From Hetaerina americana (lineage: Eukaryota; Arthropoda; Insecta; Odonata; Calopterygidae), in contig JAKTNV010000769.1 in the NCBI GenBank assembly GCA_022747635.1, forward strand, positions 1-64,000: a DNA stretch of 64,000 bases. Reading direction: 5' to 3'. The position numbers and the translations under genes are program-made. A model generated the notes under the pieces. The model worked only from the letters and a program-made list of their open reading frames with translations, was not told where the DNA came from and did not search any database. This document shows, one piece after another, positions 38,656-49,288 of this stretch; the first letter of the stretch is position 1, and every line of letters starts with the position of its first letter.

Positions 38656-39281
38656 ATGCCTTCTATACACCTCAAACATTCACTCTATAATTGAAGATTG
38701 TTGTTTTTCGCGATATTTTTTGAAATTTTGGCTCTTTTACTAACATTAACACTTGCGATGAGGCATCTTTTATGCTCATTTCTTGTCTTTAATGATTTAT
38801 TCTGGGTTTTATTTTGTTTATTTGATGAAAATGAACAACAATACACACCATGGAAACATTTTTGTTTGATTTGTGTCGAGTGAGAATTTCACCTTGAACC
38901 CAAAGGGGGGGGTATTGGCACTTTTCATGGAAAAATGAGAAAAATTAAAATTTCTAAAAATGTAATAAATGCCTTCTATACACCTCAAACATTCACTCTA
39001 TAATGGAAGATTGTTGTTTTTCGCGATATTTTTTGAAATTTGGGCTCTTTTACTAACATTAACACTTGCGATGAGGCATCTTTTATGCTCATTTCTTGTC
39101 TTGAATGATTTATTCTGGGTTTTATTTTGTTAATTTGATGAAAATGAACAACAATACACACCATGGAAACATTTTTGTTTGATTTGTGTCGAGTGAGAAT
39201 TTCACCTAGAACCCAAAGGGGGGGGTATTGGCACTTTTCATGGAAAAATGAGAAAAATTAAAATTTCTAAAAATGTAATAA

Positions 39282-39594
39282 ATGCCTTCTATACACCTCA
39301 AACATTCACTCTATAATGGAAGATTGTTGTTTTTCGCGATATTTTTTGAAATTTTGGCTCTTTTACTAACATTAACACTTGCGATGAGGCATCTTTTATG
39401 CTCATTTCTTGTCTTGAATGATTTATTCTGGGTTTTATTTTGTTTATTTGATGAAAATGAACAACAATACACACCATGGAAACATTTTTGTTTGATTTGT
39501 GTCGAGTGAGAATTTCACCTAGAACCCAAAGGGGGGGGTATTGGCACTTTTCATGGAAAAATGAGAAAAATTAAAATTTCTAAAAATGTAATAA
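39282..39594 (+). repeat. Reference monomer (M126) with its internal landmarks
   Basis: This 313 bp copy illustrates the unit. It opens at ATGCCTTCTATACACC, followed by a TATAAT at 39312-39317 and a TTTTTCGCGATA box near 39330. A CCATGG (NcoI-type) site is at 39474-39479. The imperfect dyad GTGAGAATTTCAC is at 39506-39518 and the G-run (8 G) at 39531-39538. A short inverted repeat TTTTC-ATG-GAAAA lies at 39548-39560. An A-rich tail has A-tracts at 39557-39561, 39566-39570, 39573-39576 and 39582-39586. Main variant sites across the array: GCC(T/G)TC at the start; TTCG(CA/CG/AA)ATA; (G/C/T)AAATTTGGG, GAATTTTGGG or GAAATTTTGG; the CTTGTCTT(G/T)AATG region; AACAATACACACC, AACAATAAACACC or AACAATTAACACC; GTGTCGAG or GAGTCGAG; CCTAG, CCCAG or CCTTG before AACCC; and CATGGAAAAATG or CAATAAAAAATG in the tail. 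Confidence 0.95.
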
Positions 39595-39818
39595 ATGCCT
39601 TCTATACACCTCAAACATTCACTCTATAATGGAAGATTGTTGTTTTTCGCGATATTTTTTGAAATTTTGGCTCTTTTACTAACATTAACACTTGCGATGA
39701 GGCATCTTTTATGCTCATTTCCTGTCTTTAATGATTTATTCTGGGTTTTATTTTGTTTATTTGATGAAAATGAACAACAATACACACCATAGAAACATTT
39801 TTGTTTGATTTGTGTCGA

Positions 39819-39830
39819 GTGGAGTTTCAC
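39819..39830 (+). other. Altered dyad GTGGAGTTTCAC of delta monomers
   Basis: Most monomers have the imperfect palindrome GTGAGAATTTCAC here. Delta monomers have GTGGAGTTTCAC, and the related ACTAGCG monomers of HOR-C and HOR-D have GTGACAATTTCAC (for example 24795-24807). Both forms occur together with CATAGAAAC and a CCTTG linker. The dyad could be a protein-binding site present in some monomers and altered in others, but this is inference only. Confidence 0.6.
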
Positions 39831-39906
39831 CTTGAACCCAAAGGGGGGGGTATTGGCACTTTTCATGGAAAAATGAGAAAATTTAAAATTTCTAAAAATG
39901 TAATAA

Positions 39907-40218
39907 ATGCCGTCTATACACCTCAAACATTCACTCTATAATGGAAGATTGTTGTTTTTCGCGATATTTTTTGAATTTTGGGCTCTTTTACTAACATTAA
40001 CACTTGCGATGAGGCATCTTTTATGCTCATTTCTTGTCTTTAATGATTTATTCTTGGTTTTATTTTGTTTATTTGATGAAAATGAACAAGAATACACACC
40101 ATGGAAACATTTTTGTTTGATTTGTGTCGAGTGAGAATTTCACCTAGAACCCAAAGGGGGGGTATTGGCACTTTTCATGGAAAAATGAGAAAAATTAAAA
40201 TTTCTAAAAATGTAATAA
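39907..40218 (+). repeat. Foreign-type monomer M128 inserted in HOR-E
   Basis: This GCCGTC/GAATTTTGGG monomer, with TTCTTGGTTTT and AACAAGAAT, belongs to neither alpha, beta, gamma nor delta. It looks like a fusion of an M143-type first half and the end of an M123/M144-type monomer. If so, the M143-M144 pair at 44597-45221 is the uncollapsed form of the same site. Confidence 0.7.
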
Positions 40219-41468
40219 ATGCCTTCTATACACCTCAAACATTCACTCTATAATTGAAGATTGTTGTTTTTCGCGATATTTTTTGAAATTTTGGCTCTTT
40301 TACTAACATTAACACTTGCGATGAGGCATCTTTTATGCTCATTTCTTGTCTTTAATGATTTATTCTGGGTTTTATTTTGTTTATTTGATGAAAATGAACA
40401 ACAATACACACCATGGAAACATTTTTGTTTGATTTGTGTCGAGTGAGAATTTCACCTTGAACCCAAAGGGGGGGGTATTGGCACTTTTCATGGAAAAATG
40501 AGAAAAATTAAAATTTCTAAAAATGTAATAAATGCCTTCTATACACCTCAAACATTCACTCTATAATGGAAGATTGTTGTTTTTCGCGATATTTTTTGAA
40601 ATTTGGGCTCTTTTACTAACATTAACACTTGCGATGAGGCATCTTTTATGCTCATTTCTTGTCTTGAATGATTTATTCTGGGTTTTATTTTGTTAATTTG
40701 ATGAAAATGAACAACAATACACACCATGGAAACATTTTTGTTTGATTTGTGTCGAGTGAGAATTTCACCTAGAACCCAAAGGGGGGGGTATTGGCACTTT
40801 TCATGGAAAAATGAGAAAAATTAAAATTTCTAAAAATGTAATAAATGCCTTCTATACACCTCAAACATTCACTCTATAATGGAAGATTGTTGTTTTTCGC
40901 GATATTTTTTGAAATTTTGGCTCTTTTACTAACATTAACACTTGCGATGAGGCATCTTTTATGCTCATTTCTTGTCTTGAATGATTTATTCTGGGTTTTA
41001 TTTTGTTTATTTGATGAAAATGAACAACAATACACACCATGGAAACATTTTTGTTTGATTTGTGTCGAGTGAGAATTTCACCTAGAACCCAAAGGGGGGG
41101 GTATTGGCACTTTTCATGGAAAAATGAGAAAAATTAAAATTTCTAAAAATGTAATAAATGCCTTCTATACACCTCAAACATTCACTCTATAATGGAAGAT
41201 TGTTGTTTTTCGCGATATTTTTTGAAATTTTGGCTCTTTTACTAACATTAACACTTGCGATGAGGCATCTTTTATGCTCATTTCCTGTCTTTAATGATTT
41301 ATTCTGGGTTTTATTTTGTTATTTGATGAAAATGAACAACAATACACACCATAGAAACATTTTTGTTTGATTTGTGTCGAGTGGAGTTTCACCTTGAACC
41401 CAAAGGGGGGGGTATTGGCACTTTTCATGGAAAAATGAGAAAATTTAAAATTTCTAAAAATGTAATAA
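40219..41468 (+). repeat. HOR-E alpha-beta-gamma-delta, copy 2 (M129-M132)
   Basis: Starts 40219, 40532, 40845, 41158. It matches copy 1 at an offset of 1563 bp, including the private ATAATTGAAG of alpha. The delta monomer lacks one T (TTTTGTTATTTG), a marker shared with the delta at 46162, so copy 2 rather than copy 1 is the nearest relative of 45222-46474. Confidence 0.88.
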
Positions 41469-42093
41469 ATGCCTTCTATACACCTCAAACATTCACTCTA
41501 TAATGGAAGATTGTTGTTTTTCGCGATATTTTTTGAAATTTTGGCTCTTTTACTAACATTAACACTTGCGATGAGGCATCTTTTATGCTCATTTCTTGTC
41601 TTTAATGATTTATTCTGGGTTTTATTTTGTTTATTTGATGAAAATGAACAACAATACACACCATGGAAACATTTTTGTTTGATTTGTGTCGAGTGAGAAT
41701 TTCACCTTGAACCCAAAGGGGGGGGTATTGGCACTTTTCATGGAAAAATGAGAAAAATTAAAATTTCTAAAAATGTAATAAATGCCTTCTATACACCTCA
41801 AACATTCACTCTATAATGGAAGATTGTTGTTTTTCGCGATATTTTTTGAAATTTGGGCTCTTTTACTAACATTAACACTTGCGATGAGGCATCTTTTATG
41901 CTCATTTCTTGTCTTTAATGATTTATTCTGGGTTTTATTTTGTTTATTTGATGAAAATGAACAACAATACACACCATAGAAACATTTTTGTTTGATTTGT
42001 GTCGAGTGGAGTTTCACCTTGAACCCAAAGGGGGGGGTTTTGGCACTTTTCATGGAAAAATGAGAAAATTTAAAATTTCTAAAAATGTAATAA
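41469..42093 (+). repeat. Alpha plus beta/delta fusion (M133-M134)
   Basis: M133 (41469) is an alpha with the standard ATAATGG. M134 (41782) starts as beta (GAAATTTGGG) and ends as delta (CATAGAAAC, GTGGAGTTTCAC). The beta-to-delta switch falls between about 41855 and 41980. Fusion of beta with delta removes a gamma and two half-monomers, giving a two-monomer remnant of the four-monomer unit by one deletion. It also carries a unique GGGTTTTGGCAC after the G-run. Confidence 0.85.
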
Positions 42094-43344
42094 ATGCCTT
42101 CTATACACCTCAAACATTCACTCTATAATGGAAGATTGTTGTTTTTCGCGATATTTTTTGAAATTTTGGCTCTTTTACTAACATTAACACTTGCGATGAG
42201 GCATCTTTTATGCTCATTTCTTGTCTTTAATGATTTATTCTGGGTTTTATTTTGTTTATTTGATGAAAATGAACAACAATACACACCATGGAAACATTTT
42301 TGTTTGATTTGTGTCGAGTGAGAATTTCACCTTGAACCCAAAGGGGGGGGTATTGGCACTTTTCATGGAAAAATGAGAAAAATTAAAATTTCTAAAAATG
42401 TAATAAATGCCTTCTATACACCTCAAACATTCACTCTATAATGGAAGATTGTTGTTTTTCGCGATATTTTTTGAAATTTGGGCTCTTTTACTAACATTAA
42501 CACTTGCGATGAGGCATCTTTTATGCTCATTTCTTGTCTTGAATGATTTATTCTGGGTTTTATTTTGTTAATTTGATGAAAATGAACAACAATACACACC
42601 ATGGAAACATTTTTGTTTGATTTGTGTCGAGTGAGAATTTCACCTAGAACCCAAAGGGGGGGGTATTGGCACTTTTCATGGAAAAATGAGAAAAATTAAA
42701 ATTTCTAAAAATGTAATAAATGCCTTCTATACACCTCAAACATTCACTCTATAATGGAAGATTGTTGTTTTTCGCGATATTTTTTGAAATTTTGGCTCTT
42801 TTACTAACATTAACACTTGCGATGAGGCATCTTTTATGCTCATTTCTTGTCTTGAATGATTTATTCTGGGTTTTATTTTGTTTATTTGATGAAAATGAAC
42901 AACAATACACACCATGGAAACATTTTTGTTTGATTTGTGTCGAGTGAGAATTTCACCTAGAACCCAAAGGGGGGGGTATTGGCACTTTTCATGGAAAAAT
43001 GAGAAAAATTAAAATTTCTAAAAATGTAATAAATGCCTTCTATACACCTCAAACATTCACTCTATAATGGAAGATTGTTGTTTTTCGCGATATTTTTTGA
43101 AATTTTGGCTCTTTTACTAACATTAACACTTGCGATGAGGCATCTTTTATGCTCATTTCCTGTCTTTAATGATTTATTCTGGGTTTTATTTTGTTTATTT
43201 GATGAAAATGAACAACAATACACACCATAGAAACATTTTTGTTTGATTTGTGTCGAGTGGAGTTTCACCTTGAACCCAAAGGGGGGGGTATTGGCACTTT
43301 TCATGGAAAAATGAGAAAATTTAAAATTTCTAAAAATGTAATAA
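42094..43344 (+). repeat. HOR-E alpha-beta-gamma-delta, copy 3 (M135-M138)
   Basis: Starts 42094, 42407, 42720, 43033. A complete four-monomer unit with the usual markers; alpha is of the ATAATGG form, like M133 and M149. Confidence 0.88.
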
Positions 43345-43656
43345 ATGCCTTCTATACACCTCAAACATTCACTCTATAATGGAAGATTGTTGTTTTTCGC
43401 GATATTTTTTGAAATTTTGGCTCTTTTACTAACATTAACACTTGCGATGAGGCATCTTTTATGCTCATTTCCTGTCTTTAATGATTTATTCTGGGTTTTA
43501 TTTTGTTTATTTGATGAAAATGAACAACAATACACACCATAGAAACATTTTTGTTTGATTTGTGTCGAGTGGAGTTTCACCTTGAACCCAAAGGGGGGGG
43601 TATTGGCACTTTTCATGGAAAAATGAGAAAATTTAAAATTTCTAAAAATGTAATAA
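43345..43656 (+). repeat. Duplicated delta monomer (M139)
   Basis: Directly after the delta at 43033 comes a second delta with the same CCTGTCTTTAATG, CATAGAAAC and GTGGAGTTTCAC. Both are 312 bp. A one-monomer unequal exchange between deltas explains it. Confidence 0.85.
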
Positions 43657-44596
43657 ATGCCTTCTATACACCTCAAACATTCACTCTATAATGGAAGATT
43701 GTTGTTTTTTCGCGATATTTTTTGAAATTTGGGCTCTTTTACTAACATTAACACTTGCGATGAGGCATCTTTTATGCTCATTTCTTGTCTTGAATGATTT
43801 ATTCTGGGTTTTATTTTGTTAATTTGATGAAAATGAACAACAATACACACCATGGAAACATTTTTGTTTGATTTGTGTCGAGTGAGAATTTCACCTAGAA
43901 CCCAAAGGGGGGGGTATTGGCACTTTTCATGGAAAAATGAGAAAAATTAAAATTTCTAAAAATGTAATAAATGCCTTCTATACACCTCAAACATTCACTC
44001 TATAATGGAAGATTGTTGTTTTTCGCGATATTTTTTGAAATTTTGGCTCTTTTACTAACATTAACACTTGCGATGAGGCATCTTTTATGCTCATTTCTTG
44101 TCTTGAATGATTTATTCTGGGTTTTATTTTGTTTATTTGATGAAAATGAACAACAATACACACCATGGAAACATTTTTGTTTGATTTGTGTCGAGTGAGA
44201 ATTTCACCTAGAACCCAAAGGGGGGGGGTATTGGCACTTTTCATGGAAAAATGAGAAAAATTAAAATTTCTAAAAATGTAATAAATGCCTTCTATACACC
44301 TCAAACATTCACTCTATAATGGAAGATTGTTGTTTTTCGCGATATTTTTTGAAATTTTGGCTCTTTTACTAACATTAACACTTGCGATGAGGCATCTTTT
44401 ATGCTCATTTCCTGTCTTTAATGATTTATTCTGGGTTTTATTTTGTTTATTTGATGAAAATGAACAACAATACACACCATAGAAACATTTTTGTTTGATT
44501 TGTGTCGAGTGGAGTTTCACCTTGAACCCAAAGGGGGGGGTATTGGCACTTTTCATGGAAAAATGAGAAAATTTAAAATTTCTAAAAATGTAATAA
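43657..44596 (+). repeat. HOR-E copy 4 without alpha (M140-M142, beta-gamma-delta)
   Basis: Starts 43657, 43971, 44285. The alpha monomer is missing, apparently replaced by the extra delta just before. The beta has one extra T (TTTTTTCGCG). Confidence 0.85.
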
Positions 44597-45221
44597 ATGC
44601 CGTCTATACACCTCAAACATTCACTCTATAATGGAAGATTGTTGTTTTTCGCGATATTTTTTGAATTTTGGGCTCTTTTACTAACATTAACACTTGCGAT
44701 GAGGCATCTTTTATGCTCATTTCTTGTCTTTAATGATTTATTCTGGGTTTTATTTTGTTTATTTGATGAAAATGAAAAACAATTAACACCATGGAAACAT
44801 TTTTGTTTGATTTGAGTCGAGTGAGAATTTCACCTAGAACCCAAAGGGGGGGGTATTGGCACTTTTCATGGAAAAATGAGAAAAATTAAAATTTCTAAAA
44901 ATGAAATAAATGCCTTCTATACACCTCAAACATTCACTCTATAATGAAAGATTGTTGTTTTTCGCAATATTTTTTTAAATTTGGGCTCTTTTACTAACAT
45001 AAACACTTGCGATGAGGCATCTTTTATGCTCATTTCTTGTCTTGAATGATTTGTTCTGGGTTTTATTTTGTTTATTTGATGAAAATGAACAAGAATACAC
45101 ACCATGGAAACATTTTTGTTTGATTTGTGTAGAGTGAGAATTTCACCTAGAACCCAAAGGGGGGGTATTGGCACTTTTCATGGAAAAATGAGAAAAATTA
45201 AAATTTCTAAAAATGTAATAA
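44597..45221 (+). repeat. Two non-HOR-E monomers (M143-M144)
   Basis: M143 (44597) is GCCGTC/GAATTTTGGG with GAAAAACAATTAAC and GAGTCGAG, the same type as M5, M13, M30 and M38 in the left domain. M144 (44910) matches M123 (38344), sharing ACATAAACAC, GATTTGTTC and AACAAGAAT, at an offset of 6566 bp. Together with the following alpha they reproduce the left edge of HOR-E. Confidence 0.8.
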
Positions 45222-46474
45222 ATGCCTTCTATACACCTCAAACATTCACTCTATAATTGAAGATTGTTGTTTTTCGCGATATTTTTTGAAATTTTGGCTC
45301 TTTTACTAACATTAACACTTGCGATGAGGCATCTTTTATGCTCATTTCTTGTCTTTAATGATTTATTCTGGGTTTTATTTTGTTTATTTGATGAAAATGA
45401 ACAACAATACACACCATGGAAACATTTTTGTTTGATTTGTGTCGAGTGAGAATTTCACCTTGAACCCAAAGGGGGGGGTATTGGCACTTTTCATGGAAAA
45501 ATGAGAAAAATTAAAATTTCTAAAAATGTAATAAATGCCTTCTATACACCTCAAACATTCACTCTATAATGGAAGATTGTTGTTTTTCGCGATATTTTTT
45601 GAAATTTGGGCTCTTTTACTAACATTAACACTTGCGATGAGGCATCTTTTATGCTCATTTCTTGTCTTGAATGATTTATTCTGGGTTTTATTTTGTTAAT
45701 TTGATGAAAATGAACAACAATACACACCATGGAAACATTTTTGTTTGATTTGTGTCGAGTGAGAATTTCACCTAGAACCCAAAGGGGGGGGGTATTGGCA
45801 CTTTTCATGGAAAAATGAGAAAAATTAAAATTTCTAAAAATGTAATAAATGCCTTCTATACACCTCAAACATTCACTCTATAATGGAAGATTGTTGTTTT
45901 TCGCGATATTTTTTGAAATTTTGGCTCTTTTACTAACATTAACACTTGCGATGAGGCATCTTTTATGCTCATTTCTTGTCTTGAATGATTTATTCTGGGT
46001 TTTATTTTGTTTATTTGATGAAAATGAACAACAATACACACCATGGAAACATTTTTGTTTGATTTGTGTCGAGTGAGAATTTCACCTAGAACCCAAAGGG
46101 GGGGGTATTGGCACTTTTCATGGAAAAATGAGAAAAATTAAAATTTCTAAAAATGTAATAAATGCCTTCTATACACCTCAAACATTCACTCTATAATGGA
46201 AGATTGTTGTTTTTTCGCGATATTTTTTGAAATTTTGGCTCTTTTACTAACATTAACACTTGCGATGAGGCATCTTTTATGCTCATTTCCTGTCTTTAAT
46301 GATTTATTCTGGGTTTTATTTTGTTATTTGATGAAAATGAACAACAATACACACCATAGAAACATTTTTGTTTGATTTGTGTCGAGTGGAGTTTCACCTT
46401 GAACCCAAAGGGGGGGGGTATTGGCACTTTTCATGGAAAAATGAGAAAATTTAAAATTTCTAAAAATGTAATAA
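45222..46474 (+). repeat. HOR-E alpha-beta-gamma-delta, copy 5 (M145-M148)
   Basis: Starts 45222, 45535, 45849, 46162. Alpha carries ATAATTGAAG as in copies 1 and 2; delta carries TTTTGTTATTTG as in copy 2. This marks a large duplication of about 5.0 kb from 40219-41468. Confidence 0.88.
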
Positions 46475-47720
46475 ATGCCTTCTATACACCTCAAACATTC
46501 ACTCTATAATGGAAGATTGTTGTTTTTCGCGATATTTTTTGAAATTTTGGCTCTTTTACTAACATTAACACTTGCGATGAGGCATCTTTTATGCTCATTT
46601 CTTGTCTTTAATGATTTATTCTGGGTTTTATTTTGTTTATTTGATGAAAATGAACAACAATACACACCATGGAAACATTTTTGTTTGATTTGTGTCGAGT
46701 GAGAATTTCACCTTGAACCCAAAGGGTGGGGTATTGGCACTTTTCATGGAAAAATGAGAAAAATTAAAATTTCTAAAAATGTAATAAATGCCTTCTATAC
46801 ACCTCAAACATTCACTCTATAATGGAAGATGTTGTTTTTCGCCGATATTTTTTGAAATTTGGGCTCTTTTACTAACATTAACACTTGCGATGAGGCATCT
46901 TTTATGCTCATTTCTTGTCTTGAATGATTTATTCTGGGTTTTATTTTGTTAATTTGATGAAAATGAACAACAATACACACCATGGAAACATTTTTGTTTG
47001 ATTTGTGTCGAGTGAGAATTTCACCTAGAACCCAAAGGGGGGGGTATTGGCACTTTTCATGGAAAAATGAGAAAAATTAAAATTCTAAAAATGTAATAAA
47101 TGCCTTCTATACACCTCAACATTCACTCTATAATGAAGATTGTTGTTTTTCGCGATATTTTTTGAAATTTTGGCTCTTTTACTAACATTAACACTTGCGA
47201 TGAGGCATCTTTTATGCTCATTTCTTGTCTTGAATGATTTATTCTGGGTTTTATTTTGTTTATTGATGAAAATGAACAACAATACACACCATGGAAACAT
47301 TTTTGTTTGATTTGTGTCGAGTGAGAATTTCACCTAGAACCCAAAGGGGGGGGTATTGGCACTTTTCATGGAAAAATGAGAAAAATTAAAATTTCTAAAA
47401 ATGTAATAAATGCCTTATACACCTCAAACAATCACTCTATAATGGAAGATTGTTGTTTTTCGCGATATTTTTTGAAATTTTGGCTCTTTTACTAACATTA
47501 ACACTTGCGATGAGGCATCTTTTATGCTCATTTCCTGTCTTTAATGATTTATTCTGGGTTTTATTTTGTTTATTTGATGAAAATGAACAACAATACACAC
47601 CATAGAAACCATTTTGTTTGATTTGTGTCGAGTGGAGTTTCACCTTGAACCCAAAGGGGGGGGTATTGGCACTTTTCATGGAAAAATGAGAAAAATTTAA
47701 AATTTCTAAAAATGTAATAA
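46475..47720 (+). repeat. HOR-E alpha-beta-gamma-delta, copy 6 (M149-M152)
   Basis: Starts 46475, 46788, 47100, 47410. The type order is normal, but from about 46829 onward there are many private single-base changes: GAAGATGTTG, GCCGATA, AATTCTAAA, CCTCAACATT, TTATTGATG, GCCTTATACACC. None is seen in the other copies. Confidence 0.85.
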
Positions 47721-48030
47721 ATGCCTTCTATACACCTCAAACATTCACTCTATAATGGAAGATTGTTGTTTTTTCGCGATATTTTATGAAATTTTGGCTC
47801 TTTTACTAACATTAACACTTGCGATGAGGCATCTTTTATGCTCATTTCCTGTCTTTAATGATTTATTCTGGGTTTTATTTTGTTTATTTGATGAAAATGA
47901 ACAACAATACACACCATAGAACATTTTTGTTTGATTTGTGTCGAGTGGAGTTTCACCTTGAACCCAAAGGGGGGGGTATTGGCACTTTTCATGGAAAATG
48001 AGAAATTTAAAATTTCTAAAAATGTAATAA
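47721..48030 (+). repeat. Terminal delta monomer (M153) ending HOR-E
   Basis: A second consecutive delta (CCTGTC, CATAGAACATT, GTGGAGTTTCAC), parallel to M138-M139. It is the last CATAGA-type monomer in the window, and it contains the private changes TATTTTATGAAA and GGAAAATGAGAAATTT. Confidence 0.83.
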
Positions 48031-49288
48031 ATGCCTTCTATACACCTCAAACATTCACTCTATAATGGAAGATTGTTGTTTTTCGCGATATTTTTGAAAT
48101 TTGGGCTCTTTTACTAACATTAACACTTGCGATGAGGCATCTTTTATGCTCATTTCTTGTCTTGAATGATTTATTCTGGGTTTTATTTTGTTTATTTGAT
48201 AAAAATGAACAACAATAAACACCATGGAAACATTTTTGTTTGATTCGTGTCGAGTGAGATTTTCACCCAGAACCCAAAGGGGGGGGGGTATTGTCACTTT
48301 TCATGGAAAAATGAGAAAAATTAAAAATTTCTAAAAATGTATTAAATGCCGTCTATACACCTCAAACAATCACTCTATAATGGAAAGATTGTTGTTTTTC
48401 GCGATATTTTTTGAATTTTGGGCTCTTTTATAACATTAACACTTGCGATGAGGCATCTTTTATGCTCATTTCTTGTCTTGAATGATTTATTCTGGGTTTT
48501 ATTTTGTTTATTTGATGAAAATGAACCAACAATTAACACAATGGAAACATTTTTGTTTGATTTGAGTCGAGTGAGAATTTCACCTAGAACCCAAAGGGGG
48601 GGGTATTGGCACTTTTCAATAAAAAATGAGAAAAATATAAAATTTCTTAAAATGAAATAAATGCCTTCTATACACCTCTAACATTCACTCTATAATGGAA
48701 GATTGTTGTTTTTCGAAATATTTTTTCAAATTTGGGCACTTTTACTAACATTAACACTTGCGATGAGGCATCTTTTATGCTCATTTCTTGTCTTGAATAA
48801 TTTATTCTGGGTTTTATTTTGTTTATTTGATGAAAATGAACAACAATAAACACCATGGAAACATTTTTGTTTGATTTGTGTCGAGTGAGAATTTCACCTA
48901 GAACCCAAAGGGGGGGGGGGATTGGCACTTTTCATGGAAAAATGAGAAAAATTAAAATTTCTAAAAATGAAATAAATGCCTTCTATACACCTCAAACATT
49001 CACTCTATAATGGAAGATTGTTGTTTTTCGCAATATTTTTTTAAATTTGGGCTCTTTTACTAACATTAACACTTGCGATGAGGCATCTTTTATGCTCATT
49101 TCTTGTCTTGAATGATTTATTCTGGGTTTTATTTTGTTTATTTGATGAAAATGAACAACAATACACACCATGGAAACATTTTTGTTTGATTTGAGTCGAG
49201 TGAGAATTTCACCTAGAACCCAAAGGGGGGGGTATTGGCACTTTTCATGGAGAAATGAGAAAAATTAAAATTTCTAAAAATGAAATAA
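48031..49288 (+). repeat. Transition monomers M154-M157 into the right domain
   Basis: Starts 48031, 48346, 48661, 48976. M154 has TAAACACC, CCCAG and TATTGTCAC; M155 is GCCGTC with the first CAATAAAA tail since 16.4 kb; M156 has CCTCTAAC, GAAATATTTTTTC and GGGCACTTTT; M157 has TAAATTT, GAGTCGAG and CATGGAGAAATG. M154-M155 carry many single-base changes (ATTCGTGTCG, GAGATTTTCACC, GTATTAAATG, GAACCAAC). The switch from central to right-domain variants happens here. Confidence 0.8.

Larger units (their letters stand above)
38656..39906 (+). repeat. HOR-E alpha-beta-gamma-delta, copy 1 (M124-M127)
   Basis: Starts 38656 (alpha), 38969 (beta), 39282 (gamma), 39595 (delta). Alpha has GAAATTTTGG, CTTTAATG and a CCTTGAACCC linker; this copy also has ATAATTGAAG. 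Beta has GAAATTTGGG and TTGTTAATTTG. Gamma has GAAATTTTGG with CTTGAATG. Delta has TTTCCTGTCTTTAATG, CATAGAAAC (loss of the CCATGG site) and GTGGAGTTTCACCTTG in place of the usual dyad, followed by GAAAATTTAAAAT. The four-monomer unit is about 1.25 kb and is the clearest short HOR in the window. Confidence 0.9.

Noticed and set aside
39312..39317. TATAAT as a promoter element
   Set aside because: It is part of an AT-rich repeat with no gene downstream. Satellite transcription is possible, but nothing in the sequence supports a specific start site.
39330..39347. CENP-B-box-like half site: TTCG followed four bases later by A
   Set aside because: The CGGG half of the NTTCGNNNNANNCGGGN box is absent (TTTT instead) in all variants, so the resemblance is probably chance.
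39531..39538. G-quadruplex at every monomer
   Set aside because: The usual 8 G run cannot supply four tracts alone. Only the rare 13-15 G runs are plausible.
39282..39594. Monomer built from two ~157 bp halves
   Set aside because: ATGGAA recurs about 160 bp apart, but the surrounding sequence does not align convincingly, so I do not call a dimer.
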